Shown: piece after piece, positions 46,334 through 56,020 of the stretch | Layout: each line of letters starts with the position of its first letter | How positions within the stretch are numbered: position 1 is the stretch's first letter | Assembly (NCBI RefSeq): GCF_005239095.1 | Contig: NZ_SZUA01000002.1 | Coordinates: forward strand, 992,001-1,056,000 | DNA length: 64,000 nucleotides | DNA from: Luteimonas gilva | GTDB taxonomy: Bacteria; Pseudomonadota; Gammaproteobacteria; Xanthomonadales; Xanthomonadaceae | Reading direction: 5' to 3' | The notes under the pieces: model-generated | Told to the model about the DNA's origin: nothing | Seen by the model: the letters and a program-made list of their open reading frames with translations, nothing else | The model's database searches: none | Translations under genes and position numbers: made by a program

Positions 46334-47224
46334 ATGCAAGACAGCCTGCTGGTCAAAATCGCCTTGCCGATCGCCATCGCCGTCATCATGTGCGGCATCG
46401 GCATGACCTTGAGCGGCGGCGATTTCCGCCGCATCGCGCAACGTCCCAAGCCCGTGCTGATCGGCATCCTGGGCCATTACGCGCTGCTGCCGCTGCTCGG
46501 TTTCGCGGCGGCATGGCTGTTTCCGATGCCGGCGGAGCTGGCGATCGGACTGGTGCTGGTTGCCGCTTGCCCCAGCGGCACTACGTCGAACGCGCTGACC
46601 TATCTGGCGCGCGGCAACGTCGCGCTGGCGGTGACGCTCACCGTGATCAGCGCCTTGGTCACCTTCCTCAGCGTGCCGCTGCTGGTGAACTTGGCTTTGC
46701 AGGTGTTCGGCGGCGAAGCGCGCGACATCCGTCTGCCGGTAGGCCAAACCATCCTGCACTTGGCCGCCCTGGTGCTGGCGCCGGTGCTGATCGGCATGGC
46801 GGTGCGCCGTTGGGCGCCGGCGTTCGCGCAACGCCTCGAGCCTTGGGTGAGCCGGTTCGCGCTTGGGTTCCTGGTGCTGTTGATCGTCGCGATCGCCGTG
46901 TCCGAGCGCGAAAACCTGCCGGCCTGGTTCGCGCAAATGGGCCCGGCGGCGCTGACCTTGTGCTGCGCCGCGGTCGGCCTGGGTTTCCTGCTGGGCCGCA
47001 TCAGCGGTTTGGAACTGCGCGATGCGATCACCATCGGCATGGAAGTGGGCGTGCAGAACAGCACGTTGGCGATCGTGATCGCGCTGACGTTGCTGCAATC
47101 GCCGCAGGTCGCGCTGCCCGGCGCCGTCTACGGATTGCTGATGTATCTGCCGGCTTTGGCGATGGTGGTGTCGGGCAGGCGCGCAGTGGCGCGCGGTGAA
47201 GCTTCGCCGCCCGCTGCCGGATGA
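46334..47224 (+). CDS. BASS family (bile acid:sodium symporter-like) transporter
   Basis: A 296-residue inner-membrane protein with about nine or ten hydrophobic segments. The BASS region VAACPSGTTSNALTYLARGN carries the conserved crossover motif, and GMEVGVQNSTLAIVIALTLL carries the second (EVGxQN). The family uses sodium to move organic anions; the substrate cannot be assigned. GGACGTT precedes the ATG, and the gene stands alone with a family B hairpin after it. Confidence 0.92.
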   Translation: MQDSLLVKIALPIAIAVIMCGIGMTLSGGDFRRIAQRPKPVLIGILGHYALLPLLGFAAAWLFPMPAELAIGLVLVAACPSGTTSNALTYLARGNVALAVTLTVISALVTFLSVPLLVNLALQVFGGEARDIRLPVGQTILHLAALVLAPVLIGMAVRRWAPAFAQRLEPWVSRFALGFLVLLIVAIAVSERENLPAWFAQMGPAALTLCCAAVGLGFLLGRISGLELRDAITIGMEVGVQNSTLAIVIALTLLQSPQVALPGAVYGLLMYLPALAMVVSGRRAVARGEASPPAAG

Positions 47225-47249
47225 TCCGAGCTGGCGTTCGCCGCTTATC

Positions 47250-47323
47250 TTTGTAGAGCGGAGCTTGCTCCGCTGCCTTTCGGTCTGATGCGAAAAAAAG
47301 CGGAGCAAGCCCCGCTCTACAAA
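47250..47323. repeat. Inverted repeat, family B
   Basis: Arms TTTGTAGAGCGGAGCTTGCT and AGCAAGCCCCGCTCTACAAA. It lies between co-directional genes. One arm differs at a base (CTTGCTC against GAGC..CAAGCCCC), so the copy has begun to drift. Confidence 0.85.
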
Positions 47324-47414
47324 GCAACGGCAATGGCAGCGTCGCGGTTCGAAGTTGCCATGAGCCCGCTGAGGGACGCATAGTAAATGCGGTCCGATAC
47401 GGAATGCCGTCCCA

Positions 47415-49076
47415 ATGCGCCGATTGCTGTTGGTCCTGGCCGCGTGCTTGCCGCTCGCGCTTCCCGCCGCCGAAATCCATCTGCTGACCGCGGCCCGCAT
47501 CCATACGATGGATCCGCAGCATCCCACCGCCGAGGCGATGGCTTGGGACGACACGGGCCGTATCCTCGCCGCGGGCGATGCGAAAACCTTGCTGGCGCGT
47601 TATCCGAAAGCTATACGCATCGACGCCGGCGACGCCACCGTGATTCCCGGCCTGATCGACGCGCACGCGCACTTGATGGGCCTGGGCTACGCGCTGATGC
47701 GCGTCGACCTGGTCGGCACGCAAGACAAGGCCGACATCCTGCGGCGTTTGCGCGAATACGAAAAGAACTTGCCGGCAGGGGCTTGGCTGCTCGGCGGCGG
47801 TTGGGACCAGAACGACTGGCACGACAATCGCTTTCCGTCGGCCGCCGATTTGGACGCTGCGTTCCCGGATCGCCCGGTCTGGCTGGAGCGCGTCGACGGT
47901 CATGCCGGCTGGGCCAATACCGCGGCGATGCGCGCCGTGGAAAAACAATCCGGGAAATCGTTGAAGGGCGAATGGCAGCCGGATGGCGGCCGCATCGTTC
48001 GCCAGGGCGATGCGCCGACCGGAGTGTTCGTCGACGGCGCGATGGATCTGGTCAATACCATCGTTCCGCCGGCCGACGAAAAAACCCGCGAAAAGGCGCT
48101 GCGGCTCGCGCTGGAGGCGACGGCGCGCAACGGCCTCACCGGCGTGCACGACATGGGCACTTCGCGCGAAGACTTGGCGCTGTTCCGCCGCTTCGCCGAC
48201 GAAGGCCGGCTGACGCTGCGGGTCGACGCCTATGCCGACGGCGACCGCGCCGCGCTCGCCGATTTGTGCGCGAACGGCCTCTATCGCCACGCGTCGGGCA
48301 GAGTGAGCATGCGCGGCGTCAAGCTGTACATGGACGGCGCGCTCGGCAGCCGCGGCGCGGCTTTGTTGGACGATTACAGCGACGATCCGGGCAATCGCGG
48401 CTTATTGGTGACGCAGCCCAAGGATTTCGAAGCGGCGGTGAACAAAGCCAAGCGTTGCGGCGTGCAAGTGGCGACCCATGCCATCGGCGACCGCGGCAAC
48501 CGTCTCGCGCTGGACGCCTACCAGCGTGCGCTGGGCGGCGATGCGAAAACGGATCATCGTTGGCGCATTGAGCACGCCCAAATCGTGTCGCTCGACGATG
48601 TTCCGCGCTTCGCCGCGCTGGGCGTGATCGCTTCGATGCAGCCCACCCACGCCACATCCGACATGCCCTGGGCGGAACAGCGCATCGGCAAGCAACGCAT
48701 CGCCGGCGCTTATGCGTGGCGGCGCTTCCTGGATTCCGGCGCGCGCATCGCCTTGGGCTCGGATTTTCCGGTGGAATCGGTCGATCCGCGCTTGGGCCTG
48801 TACGCCACCGCCACGCGCCAGGACCGCGAAGGCCATCCGCCGGGCGGGTGGCTGGCGGATCAGAAACTGACGGCGGCCGAAGCCTTGCGCGGCTTCACCG
48901 CGGATGCGGCCTATGCCGGCAAGGACGAAAAAGCGGTGGGCAAGTTGGCGGCGGGGATGCGCGCGGATTTCGTCGTCGTGGAAAAAGATCCGCTGACGAT
49001 GCCGGTATCCGAATTGGACGATTTGAAGATCCGTTCGACATGGATCGACGGCAAGGCGATCTACAAGGCGAAGTAG
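47415..49076 (+). CDS. Secreted amidohydrolase, YtcJ-like
   Basis: A 553-residue metal-dependent hydrolase of the amidohydrolase superfamily, exported (signal peptide MRRLLLVLAACLPLALPAA). The first metal motif is IPGLIDAHAHLMGLG (His-x-His). GVKLYMDGALGSRGA and VATHAIGDRGNRLA follow with the Lys and His ligands, then WRIEHAQIVSLDDV and GSDFPVESVDPRLG with the catalytic Asp. The last part ends in the small beta domain (LAAGMRADFVVVEKDPLTMP). The family acts on amides or cyclic imides; the substrate is unknown. RBS-like AATGC precedes the ATG only weakly. Confidence 0.92.
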   Translation: MRRLLLVLAACLPLALPAAEIHLLTAARIHTMDPQHPTAEAMAWDDTGRILAAGDAKTLLARYPKAIRIDAGDATVIPGLIDAHAHLMGLGYALMRVDLVGTQDKADILRRLREYEKNLPAGAWLLGGGWDQNDWHDNRFPSAADLDAAFPDRPVWLERVDGHAGWANTAAMRAVEKQSGKSLKGEWQPDGGRIVRQGDAPTGVFVDGAMDLVNTIVPPADEKTREKALRLALEATARNGLTGVHDMGTSREDLALFRRFADEGRLTLRVDAYADGDRAALADLCANGLYRHASGRVSMRGVKLYMDGALGSRGAALLDDYSDDPGNRGLLVTQPKDFEAAVNKAKRCGVQVATHAIGDRGNRLALDAYQRALGGDAKTDHRWRIEHAQIVSLDDVPRFAALGVIASMQPTHATSDMPWAEQRIGKQRIAGAYAWRRFLDSGARIALGSDFPVESVDPRLGLYATATRQDREGHPPGGWLADQKLTAAEALRGFTADAAYAGKDEKAVGKLAAGMRADFVVVEKDPLTMPVSELDDLKIRSTWIDGKAIYKAK

Positions 49077-49087
49077 TTCCCTCGCTT

Positions 49088-49186
49088 TTTTGTAGGAGCG
49101 GCTTTAGCCGTGAGCTTTTTCTCCGAAATCGCGGCGATGTCGCGATTTGAAGGAAAGAGCTCGCGGCTAAAGCCGCTCCTACAAAA
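49088..49186. repeat. Inverted repeat, family A
   Basis: Arms TTTTGTAGGAGCGGCTTTAG and AGCTCGCGGCTAAAGCCGCT, with TTTTGTA and TACAAAA outermost. A single base differs between arms (CCGTGAG for CCGCGAG). The spacer ATCGCGGCGATGTCGCGATT is close to that of the copy at 11773-11872. It lies between the convergent amidohydrolase and PhzF genes. Confidence 0.88.
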
Positions 49187-49208
49187 GCAAGCGGAGCAGG
49201 GCCCGAGT

Positions 49209-50084
49209 TCACCAATCGATGCGCCCGCTCACCACAGTCACCACGCGCCCGCCCGACCAAACTTGGCCGTCGTCGTCGACCTGCAATTCGATGATCGCGT
49301 CGTGGCCGACCTCGCGGCCTTGGCTGATGCGGTAGAAACCGGTGTCGCCCGGCAACGCGTCCCGCGAGGCGAGCCAGGCGGCCAGCGTCGCGTTGGCCGC
49401 GCCGGAGGCGGCGTCCTCGAATTGCGCGGGCGCGCCGACCCATGCGCGCACGGCCAGGTAGTAGACCGGGTCATCGCTGCGCGCGAACGCGCACAAACCC
49501 ATGCTCTCGGTGTCTTGGGCGAGTTTTCCGATCGCCGGCCAGTTCGGCGCCGCGGCGCGCAGCGAGGCTTCGTCGCGGAACTCGGCCAGCCACCAGCGGC
49601 GCCCGCCGTCCATCAGCGCGGGCGGCAAAGCGCCCAAGGGCAGGCCGGCGAGGACGTCGCGCAGGCGCGGATCGGCGGGATCGGCGATTTCCAGCACGCG
49701 GGCTTTCGGCGTGCGTACGGCGATGGTGCGCTTGCGGCCTTCGCCCGACACCCGCAACGGCAGCTTGCCGGCGATGCCGTCCTGGACCAGCAAGCCGTCG
49801 CGCGGCCGCGCCAAACCCGCTTCCAGCACGGCATGCGCGGTGCCGACGCTGGGATGGCCGGCGAAGGGCACTTCGCGGCGCGGGCTGAAGATGCGGATGC
49901 GGTAGTCGCTGTCCGCCGACGTCGCCGGGAATACGAAAGTGGTCTCCGGCAGCCGCGTCCAGCGCGCGATGGCCTGCATGCCGTCGTCGTCCAAGCCCTC
50001 GGCGTCCAGCACCACGGCCAGCGGGTTGCCGGCGCCGGGGCGGTCGGCGAATACGTCGAGTTGCAGATAGCGGCGTGCGGGCAT
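49209..50084 (-). CDS. PhzF family protein (isomerase-like)
   Basis: A 291-residue protein of the PhzF/DAP-epimerase-like fold. YLQLDVFADRPGAGNPLAVV opens the fold, LPETTFVFPAT contains the conserved catalytic Glu, and FSPRREVPFAGHPSVGTAHA is the family signature. ARPRDGL and AASGAANATLAAWLA form the second half. Most members are not in phenazine clusters, and there are no other phz genes here, so the substrate is unknown. It is divergent from the lysC-lysA gene. Confidence 0.9.
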   Translation of the reverse strand: MPARRYLQLDVFADRPGAGNPLAVVLDAEGLDDDGMQAIARWTRLPETTFVFPATSADSDYRIRIFSPRREVPFAGHPSVGTAHAVLEAGLARPRDGLLVQDGIAGKLPLRVSGEGRKRTIAVRTPKARVLEIADPADPRLRDVLAGLPLGALPPALMDGGRRWWLAEFRDEASLRAAAPNWPAIGKLAQDTESMGLCAFARSDDPVYYLAVRAWVGAPAQFEDAASGAANATLAAWLASRDALPGDTGFYRISQGREVGHDAIIELQVDDDGQVWSGGRVVTVVSGRIDW

Positions 50085-50183
50085 GCGGGGTTCCGGTCTC
50101 GTCTGGGCGAGGCGCTGCTGGGTCGGGTCGCGTTCGATTAGAATCGCGCGTTCGCGCCCGATGTCCGGGCGAACTCCCATTCT

Positions 50184-52796
50184 ATGTCCTCCCACATCCC
50201 TTCCGATCGTTGGATCGTGCTCAAGTTCGGCGGCACTTCGGTGTCGCGTCGCCACCGCTGGGACACTATCGGTCGATTGGCGAAACGGCGCGCCGACGAG
50301 CAAGGCGCGCGGGTGCTGGTGGTGGTGTCGGCCCTGGCCGGCGTGACCAACGCGCTGCAGGCCATCGCCGACGGCGCCGATGCGGCCGCCGGTTTCGCCG
50401 CGCTGGAAGAAAAACACCGGGCTTTTTGCGTCGAGCTCGAGCTCGACGCCGACCAAGCTTTGGGCGAGCGCCTGGCCGCGCTGAGCGTGCTGGCCGCCGA
50501 TCCGCGCGCCGCGGCGCGCACGCTGGATTGGCAAGCCGAAGTGCTGGGGCAGGGCGAGCTGCTGTCTTCCACGCTCGGTTCGGTTTATCTGCGCAAACAG
50601 GGCTTGGATTTCGGCTGGTGCGACGCGCGCGATTGGCTGGATGCGATCGCGCTGCCGAACCAGAACGAATGGTCGACCCGGCTGTCGGTGTCCTGCCGGC
50701 GCGAAGCCGAGGGCGATTGGCGCGCGCGCTTCGCCTCGCAACCGGCGCGGATGCTGCTCACCCAGGGCTTCATCGCCCGCCACGCCGACGGCGGCACCGC
50801 GATCCTGGGCCGCGGCGGCTCCGACACGTCCGCGGCTTATTTCGGCGCGCTGCTCGGCGCGCAACGCGTCGAAATCTGGACCGACGTGCCCGGCATGTTC
50901 AGCGCCAATCCGCGCGAAGTGCCCGATGCGCGCCTGCTGACCCGGCTGGACTACGCCGAAGCGCAGGAAATCGCCACCACCGGCGCCAAAGTGCTGCACC
51001 CGCGTTCGATCAAGCCCTGCCGCGACGGCGGCGTGCCGATGGCGATCCTCGACACCGAGAAGCCCGAACTTCCCGGCACCCGCATCGACGGCGCGGCGCT
51101 CACCGTGCCCGGCGTCAAGGCGATCAGCCGCCGCAACGGCATCGTCCTGGTGTCGATGGAAAGCGTCGGCATGTGGCAGCAGGTGGGCTTCCTGGCCGAC
51201 GTGTTCGAGCGCTTCAAGCGCCATGGTCTGTCGGTGGATCTGATCGGTTCTTCGGAAACCAACGTCACCGTGTCGCTGGATCCCAGCGAAAACCTGGTGA
51301 GCACCGACGTGCTGGCGAAGCTCTCGGCGGATCTCGCCGAGATCTGCCGGGTCAAGGTGATCGCGCCTTGCGCGGCCATCACCCTGGTCGGCCGCGGCAT
51401 GCGTTCGCTGCTGCACAAGCTGTCCGACGTCTGGGCCGCGTTCGGCAAGGAGCGCGTGCATCTGATTTCGCAGTCGTCGAACGACTTGAACTTGACCTTC
51501 GTCATCGACGAGGCCGACGCCGACGGCCTGCTGCCGCATCTGCACGCCGAACTGATCCGCGGCGGCGCGATGCCGGTGCAGGATGCCGCCGTATTCGGCC
51601 CGAGCTGGCGAGAAATCGTCCAGGGGCCGGCCGCACCCGCGCCGACGCCGTGGTGGCATGCGCGACGCGAACGCCTGTTGCGCATCGCCGACGGCGCCAC
51701 GCCGGCTTACGCCTACGACCTGTCCATCGTGCGCGAGCGGGCGAGGGCGCTGAACGCCGTGTCCGCGATCGACCGGCGCTTCTTCGCGTTGAAGGCCAAC
51801 CCGCATCCGGACATCCTGCGTACGCTGTACGCCGAAGGCTTCGGTTTGGAATGCGTGTCGCTGGCCGAACTCGATCATGTGTTGGGCCTGTTCCCGGACA
51901 TCGATCCGCAGCGCGTCCTGTTCACGCCCAGCTTCGCCCCGCGCAGCGAATACGAAGCCGCATTCGAACGCGGCGTCATCGTCACGCTGGACAACGTCGA
52001 GGCGCTGCGCCATTGGCCGGAGGTCTTCCGCGGCCGCAATCTCTGGGTGCGGCTGGACCTGGGCCGCGGCGAGGGCCACCACGCCAAGGTCAAGACCGGC
52101 GGCACCGCATCGAAGTTCGGCCTGCCGCTGGCGGCGCTGGACAGGTTCGTCGCCGCCGCGCGCGCGCTGGACGCGCGCATCGTCGGCGTGCATGCGCATC
52201 TGGGCAGCGGCGTCGACCTTCCCAAGCATTGGCAGCAGGTGTACGCCGAACTCGCCGGATTGGCCGACGGCATCGGCACGGTCGAGACCATCGACATCGG
52301 CGGCGGTTTGCCGATCCCGTATAAGCCGGATGCGGTCGCGTTCGACATCGACGCTTGGGCGCAGGGCCTGGCCGAGATCAAGGCCGCCTATCCGCGCTAC
52401 CAGCTCGCGATCGAGCCGGGTCGCTATATGGTCGCCGAGTCGGGCGTGCTGCTGCTGCGCGTCACCCAAGTGGTGGAGAAGGACGGCGTGCGCCGCGTCG
52501 GCGGCGACGCGGGCATGAACGCCTTGATGCGTCCGGCGCTGTACGAGGCTTATCACGGCATCCACAACCTGTCGCGGCTGGACGACGCGCAGAAAGCCGC
52601 GTTCGACGTGGTCGGACCGATCTGCGAATCCGGCGACGTACTCGGCCATGCGCGCTGGCTGCCGGAAGCCACCGCCGAGGGCGACGTGCTGCTGGTGGCC
52701 GACGCCGGCGCCTACGGTTTCGTGATGGCCAACCGCTACAACCTGCGCGAATTGCCGCAGCAGATCACCTTCGACGGTGAGCGCGATGAGCCCTAA
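50184..52796 (+). CDS. lysC-lysA: Bifunctional aspartate kinase / diaminopimelate decarboxylase
   Basis: An 870-residue fusion that joins the first and last enzymes of the lysine pathway. The kinase part has KFGGTSV at 14-20, LGRGGSDTSAAYFGAL and the ACT regulatory domains at about 300-460 (SMESVGMWQQVGFLADVFER, VTVSLDPSENLVS). The decarboxylase part starts at about 490: the PLP lysine is Lys537 (FFALKANPHPDI), then HAHLGSGVDLPKHWQQ, IDIGGGLPIPY, EPGRYMVAESG and the substrate Cys in GPICESGDVL. Such a fusion is known in Xanthomonas and Xylella. Lysine probably inhibits through the ACT domains. Confidence 0.96.
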   Translation: MSSHIPSDRWIVLKFGGTSVSRRHRWDTIGRLAKRRADEQGARVLVVVSALAGVTNALQAIADGADAAAGFAALEEKHRAFCVELELDADQALGERLAALSVLAADPRAAARTLDWQAEVLGQGELLSSTLGSVYLRKQGLDFGWCDARDWLDAIALPNQNEWSTRLSVSCRREAEGDWRARFASQPARMLLTQGFIARHADGGTAILGRGGSDTSAAYFGALLGAQRVEIWTDVPGMFSANPREVPDARLLTRLDYAEAQEIATTGAKVLHPRSIKPCRDGGVPMAILDTEKPELPGTRIDGAALTVPGVKAISRRNGIVLVSMESVGMWQQVGFLADVFERFKRHGLSVDLIGSSETNVTVSLDPSENLVSTDVLAKLSADLAEICRVKVIAPCAAITLVGRGMRSLLHKLSDVWAAFGKERVHLISQSSNDLNLTFVIDEADADGLLPHLHAELIRGGAMPVQDAAVFGPSWREIVQGPAAPAPTPWWHARRERLLRIADGATPAYAYDLSIVRERARALNAVSAIDRRFFALKANPHPDILRTLYAEGFGLECVSLAELDHVLGLFPDIDPQRVLFTPSFAPRSEYEAAFERGVIVTLDNVEALRHWPEVFRGRNLWVRLDLGRGEGHHAKVKTGGTASKFGLPLAALDRFVAAARALDARIVGVHAHLGSGVDLPKHWQQVYAELAGLADGIGTVETIDIGGGLPIPYKPDAVAFDIDAWAQGLAEIKAAYPRYQLAIEPGRYMVAESGVLLLRVTQVVEKDGVRRVGGDAGMNALMRPALYEAYHGIHNLSRLDDAQKAAFDVVGPICESGDVLGHARWLPEATAEGDVLLVADAGAYGFVMANRYNLRELPQQITFDGERDEP

Positions 52797-53283
52797 ACGA
52801 GGATTCATCGTCGGTTGCGGCGTCACCGCCGGCGTTTTCGTCGTCGTCGCCTATATCGCGATCGGCGCGATGAGCGGCGCGCCGTGGTCGGAGTGGCCCG
52901 CGAATGCGCGCTCCGCGTTGGGCATCGCGCCGGCTGCGGCGCTGACCGCGGCTTTGGCAGCCTGGCTGGTCGTGGGATGGCGCGAAGGCGTCGACCTCAA
53001 TCGCAAGTGGACCGCGCTCGGCATGGCGGTGAAGACGGTGGGCCTGGCCTTCTTGATGTTCCCCGTGTTCGTGCTGTTGGCTTTGGTCGTCGCGGAATTG
53101 CTGGATCAGGCTTTCGCCGCCGACCCGGGCACGTTCCGCGAAGCCTGGGTGTGGATGCCGTCGATCGCCGTTTACGCCCTTATTTTCGGCTTGATGTTTG
53201 GCGCCTTGCCGGCGCTGGCGGCCGCAACTCTCTTTTGTCGCCGTTACCTGCGGCTGACGGCAACCGGATACAAAACGCAATGA
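52786..53283 (+). CDS. Membrane protein between lysC-lysA and murL
   Basis: A 165-residue inner-membrane protein with four hydrophobic segments (about 8-30, 45-65, 82-106 and 124-152) and no family I recognise. Its ATG overlaps the lysC-lysA end by 11 bases, with a GTG start three codons earlier also possible, and its stop overlaps murL by four bases. So it is translated as part of the lysine-peptidoglycan run. Charge is low, and the loops are short. Confidence 0.78.
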   Translation: MSPKRGFIVGCGVTAGVFVVVAYIAIGAMSGAPWSEWPANARSALGIAPAAALTAALAAWLVVGWREGVDLNRKWTALGMAVKTVGLAFLMFPVFVLLALVVAELLDQAFAADPGTFREAWVWMPSIAVYALIFGLMFGALPALAAATLFCRRYLRLTATGYKTQ

Positions 53284-54632
53284 CGTTCGACCGCGACTCG
53301 ATCCGCGCTTTCCATTTCGCCGGCTGCGATTTCGACGCCGCCAGCGGCGTCGCGCGGCTGCGCTACGCCTTCGACGGCGGTCCCGAGTTGGTCGAGACCA
53401 TCACCGTGCCGGGCGCGCCGTTCGCGCTGGATGCGGCGCGCGCGCAGGCGGCGGAGCAGGCTTTGCGTGTACTGCATTTGATCGCCGGCGTCAGCTATTA
53501 CAAAGCGGCGGTGCCGGAAGAGATCCGCATCGATTCGTATGCCATCGATGCGGATACGGCGGCTTTCCTGGAGTCGTTGTACACGAACGGCCTGGGCGAG
53601 TTCGCGTACCGCAACGGTTTGAATCTGCACGGCCGGATTCGCTTTCCCGCGGACGCGAGCGACGCTCCGGCGGCGCCTGCGCTCGGTTTGCGCCGGCACG
53701 CCTTGGTCGCCATCGGCGGCGGCAAGGATTCGCTGGTCAGCATCGAAGCCTTGCGCGCGATCGGCGTCGATCAGACGGTCACCTGGATCGGCGGTTCGCA
53801 GCTGATCAAAGCCTGCGCCGAACGCACCGGCTTGCCGACCTTGAACATCGGCCGCCAACTGGCGCCGGAGTTGTTCGAATACAACCGCCAAGGCGCGTGG
53901 AACGGCCACATCCCGGTCACCGCGATCAATTCGGCGATCATGGCCTTCGCCGCGGTACTGCTGGGCGTGGACCAGGTCGTGTTCTCCAACGAACGCTCGG
54001 CCAGCTACGGCAGCCTGATCGAAGGCACCGGCGAGGTGAACCATCAGTGGTCGAAGGGCTGGGCCTTCGAACGCGATTTCGGCGCGCATCTGCAGAAGCA
54101 CGTCGCCGCCGACCTGCATTACTACTCGCTGCTGCGGCCGTTGAGCGAGCTGGCCGTGGCGCGGCAGTTCGCCAAGAGCGACCGCTACGACGCCCATTTC
54201 TCCAGTTGCAACCGCAATTTCCACCTGCTCGGCGAACGGCCGGCCAACCGATGGTGCGGCGTGTGCCCGAAGTGCCATTTTGTGTTCCTGGCCCTGGCGC
54301 CGTTCATGCCCAAGCCGCGGCTGGTGTCGATTTTCGGGCGCAACTTGCTGGACGATCCGGCGCAGATTCCCGGCTACGACGCGCTGCTCGAATTCCAGGA
54401 CCACAAGCCGTTCGAATGCGTCGGCGAAGGCAAGGAATCGCGCGCGGCGATGGCCGCGTTGTCCGAACGGCCGGAATGGCGCGAGGATGCGGTCGTCGAA
54501 CGTTTCTCGCGCGAGATCCGGCCGCAATTGGACGCTTCCGAATTGGAGGTGGCCCCGCTGCTGAAGATCGACGACGAGCATCGCATCCCGGCCGCGCTGT
54601 GGGAGCGCCTGCGTGCGCGACTCGCTTCTTAA
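53280..54632 (+). CDS. murL: UDP-MurNAc-L-Ala-L-Glu epimerase MurL
   Basis: ATP-dependent enzyme that turns the L-glutamate in UDP-MurNAc-L-Ala-L-Glu into D-glutamate. The 450 residues carry a PP-loop-like GGGKDS at 146-151, a hint of ATP chemistry at the carboxylate, and a cysteine cluster with Cys326, Cys329 and Cys332 (CGVCPKCH) that may bind a metal. Other parts are [20 protein letters not shown]-like repeats and [13 protein letters not shown]. In Xanthomonas MurL works with MurD2, which is the next gene and overlaps by 20 bases. The pair makes D-Glu without a glutamate racemase. Confidence 0.9.
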   Translation: MTFDRDSIRAFHFAGCDFDAASGVARLRYAFDGGPELVETITVPGAPFALDAARAQAAEQALRVLHLIAGVSYYKAAVPEEIRIDSYAIDADTAAFLESLYTNGLGEFAYRNGLNLHGRIRFPADASDAPAAPALGLRRHALVAIGGGKDSLVSIEALRAIGVDQTVTWIGGSQLIKACAERTGLPTLNIGRQLAPELFEYNRQGAWNGHIPVTAINSAIMAFAAVLLGVDQVVFSNERSASYGSLIEGTGEVNHQWSKGWAFERDFGAHLQKHVAADLHYYSLLRPLSELAVARQFAKSDRYDAHFSSCNRNFHLLGERPANRWCGVCPKCHFVFLALAPFMPKPRLVSIFGRNLLDDPAQIPGYDALLEFQDHKPFECVGEGKESRAAMAALSERPEWREDAVVERFSREIRPQLDASELEVAPLLKIDDEHRIPAALWERLRARLAS

Positions 54633-56010
54633 GATCGGGCAGCTCGAAGGCCGGCGCATCGCGCTGTGGGGCTGGGGCCGCGAGGGCAGGGCGGCGTATC
54701 GCGCGATCCGCTCGCGCCTGCCCGCATCTCCGCTGACGCTGTTTTGCAATGCGGATGAAGCCGCGGACGCCGCCGTTTTAGCCGACGCCTCGTTGGCTAT
54801 CGAGACCGACGCGAACGCCGGCCGTTTGTCCGCGTTCGACATCGTCGTCAAATCGCCCGGCATCAGCCCGTACAAACCCGAAGCCCTGATCGCGGCGCAC
54901 GAGGGCACGCGCTTCGTCGGCGGCACCGCGTTGTGGTTCGCCGAACGGCCGCACGAGCGCGCGGTTTGCGTCACCGGGACCAAGGGCAAGAGCACCACGA
55001 CCGCGCTGCTGGCGCACTTGCTGCGCGCGGGCGGGCATCGCACCGCCTTGTGCGGCAACATCGGCCTGCCGTTGCTGGAATTGCTCGACGCGCAGGCCGA
55101 ATACTGGGCCGTCGAGTTGTCGAGCTACCAGACCCGCGACGTGGCCGGTTCCGGCGTACGCCCGCCGATCGCGGTCGTCACCAATATTTTTCCCGAACAC
55201 TTGGACTGGCACGGCAGCGAGGAGCGTTACGTCGAGGACAAGTTGGCGCTGCTGACCGAGGCTAAGCCGCGGATCGCGGTGCTGAACGCGCAAGACCGGC
55301 GCTTGGCGGCGCTTTCGCTGCCCGACAGCGATATCCGTTGGTTCGGACGCGAGGACGGTTGGCACCTGCGCGGCGACGATCTGTACCGCGGCGCCGACTT
55401 CGTGTTCGATACGCGCGCGGTGCCGCTGCCCGGCCGCCACAACCGCGGCAATTTGTGCGCCGTCCTGGCCGCGATCGACGCGTTGGGTTTGGATGCCGCC
55501 GCATTGGCGCCGTTCGCGCAGAGTTTCGTGCCGCTGCCGCATCGGCTGCAGATGCTCGGCGAGCGCGACGGCATCGCCTACGTCAACGATTCGATCAGCA
55601 CCACGCCGCACGCAAGCCTGGCCGCGTTGGATGTGTTCCGCGGCCGGCGCGTCGCGATCCTGCTCGGCGGCCACGATCGCGGTATCGATTGGTCGGATTT
55701 CGCCGAATCGATCGGAGCCAATCCGCCCGCGGCCGCGGTAACGATGGGGCAGAACGGGCCGCGCATCCGCGCTTTGCTGGAGGAGCCCGCGCGGCGCGCC
55801 GGATTCCTTTTGCTGTCGGCGGACGGGCTGGAACAAGCCGTCGCGCGGGCGCGAGAGGCGCTCGCGGGCGAGGGCGTGATCCTCCTGTCGCCGGGCGCGC
55901 CGAGCTTCGGCGCCTATCGCGACTACACCCAGCGCGGCCGTCACTTCGCGCAGCTGGCCGGCTTCGATCCGGATATCATCGCCTCCATTCCCGGCCTGGG
56001 CATCTCTTGA
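54613..56010 (+). CDS. murD2: UDP-MurNAc-L-Ala:L-glutamate ligase MurD2
   Basis: A Mur ligase of 465 residues that adds L-glutamate (not D-glutamate) to UDP-MurNAc-L-Ala; MurL then inverts the residue. The P-loop is [10 protein letters not shown] at 121-130. The ligase core also shows [55 protein letters not shown] and [17 protein letters not shown]. The start is GTG 54613, inside murL by 20 bases. Standard MurD proteins are similar (about 440 residues), so the assignment to MurD2 rests mainly on murL beside it. The stop is followed by a family A hairpin. Confidence 0.9.
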   Translation: MRDSLLKIGQLEGRRIALWGWGREGRAAYRAIRSRLPASPLTLFCNADEAADAAVLADASLAIETDANAGRLSAFDIVVKSPGISPYKPEALIAAHEGTRFVGGTALWFAERPHERAVCVTGTKGKSTTTALLAHLLRAGGHRTALCGNIGLPLLELLDAQAEYWAVELSSYQTRDVAGSGVRPPIAVVTNIFPEHLDWHGSEERYVEDKLALLTEAKPRIAVLNAQDRRLAALSLPDSDIRWFGREDGWHLRGDDLYRGADFVFDTRAVPLPGRHNRGNLCAVLAAIDALGLDAAALAPFAQSFVPLPHRLQMLGERDGIAYVNDSISTTPHASLAALDVFRGRRVAILLGGHDRGIDWSDFAESIGANPPAAAVTMGQNGPRIRALLEEPARRAGFLLLSADGLEQAVARAREALAGEGVILLSPGAPSFGAYRDYTQRGRHFAQLAGFDPDIIASIPGLGIS

Positions 56011-56020
56011 ACCGATGCTC

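Noticed and set aside
49209-50084. Phenazine biosynthesis
   Set aside because: Only a PhzF-like gene is present. The family is broad and no other phz gene is in the window.
50085-52826. A very long open frame on the minus strand opposite lysC-lysA that runs on into PhzF
   Set aside because: It mirrors the codon pattern of the true gene, has no family motif and is expected in DNA this GC-rich. Only the last 291 codons (PhzF) are real.
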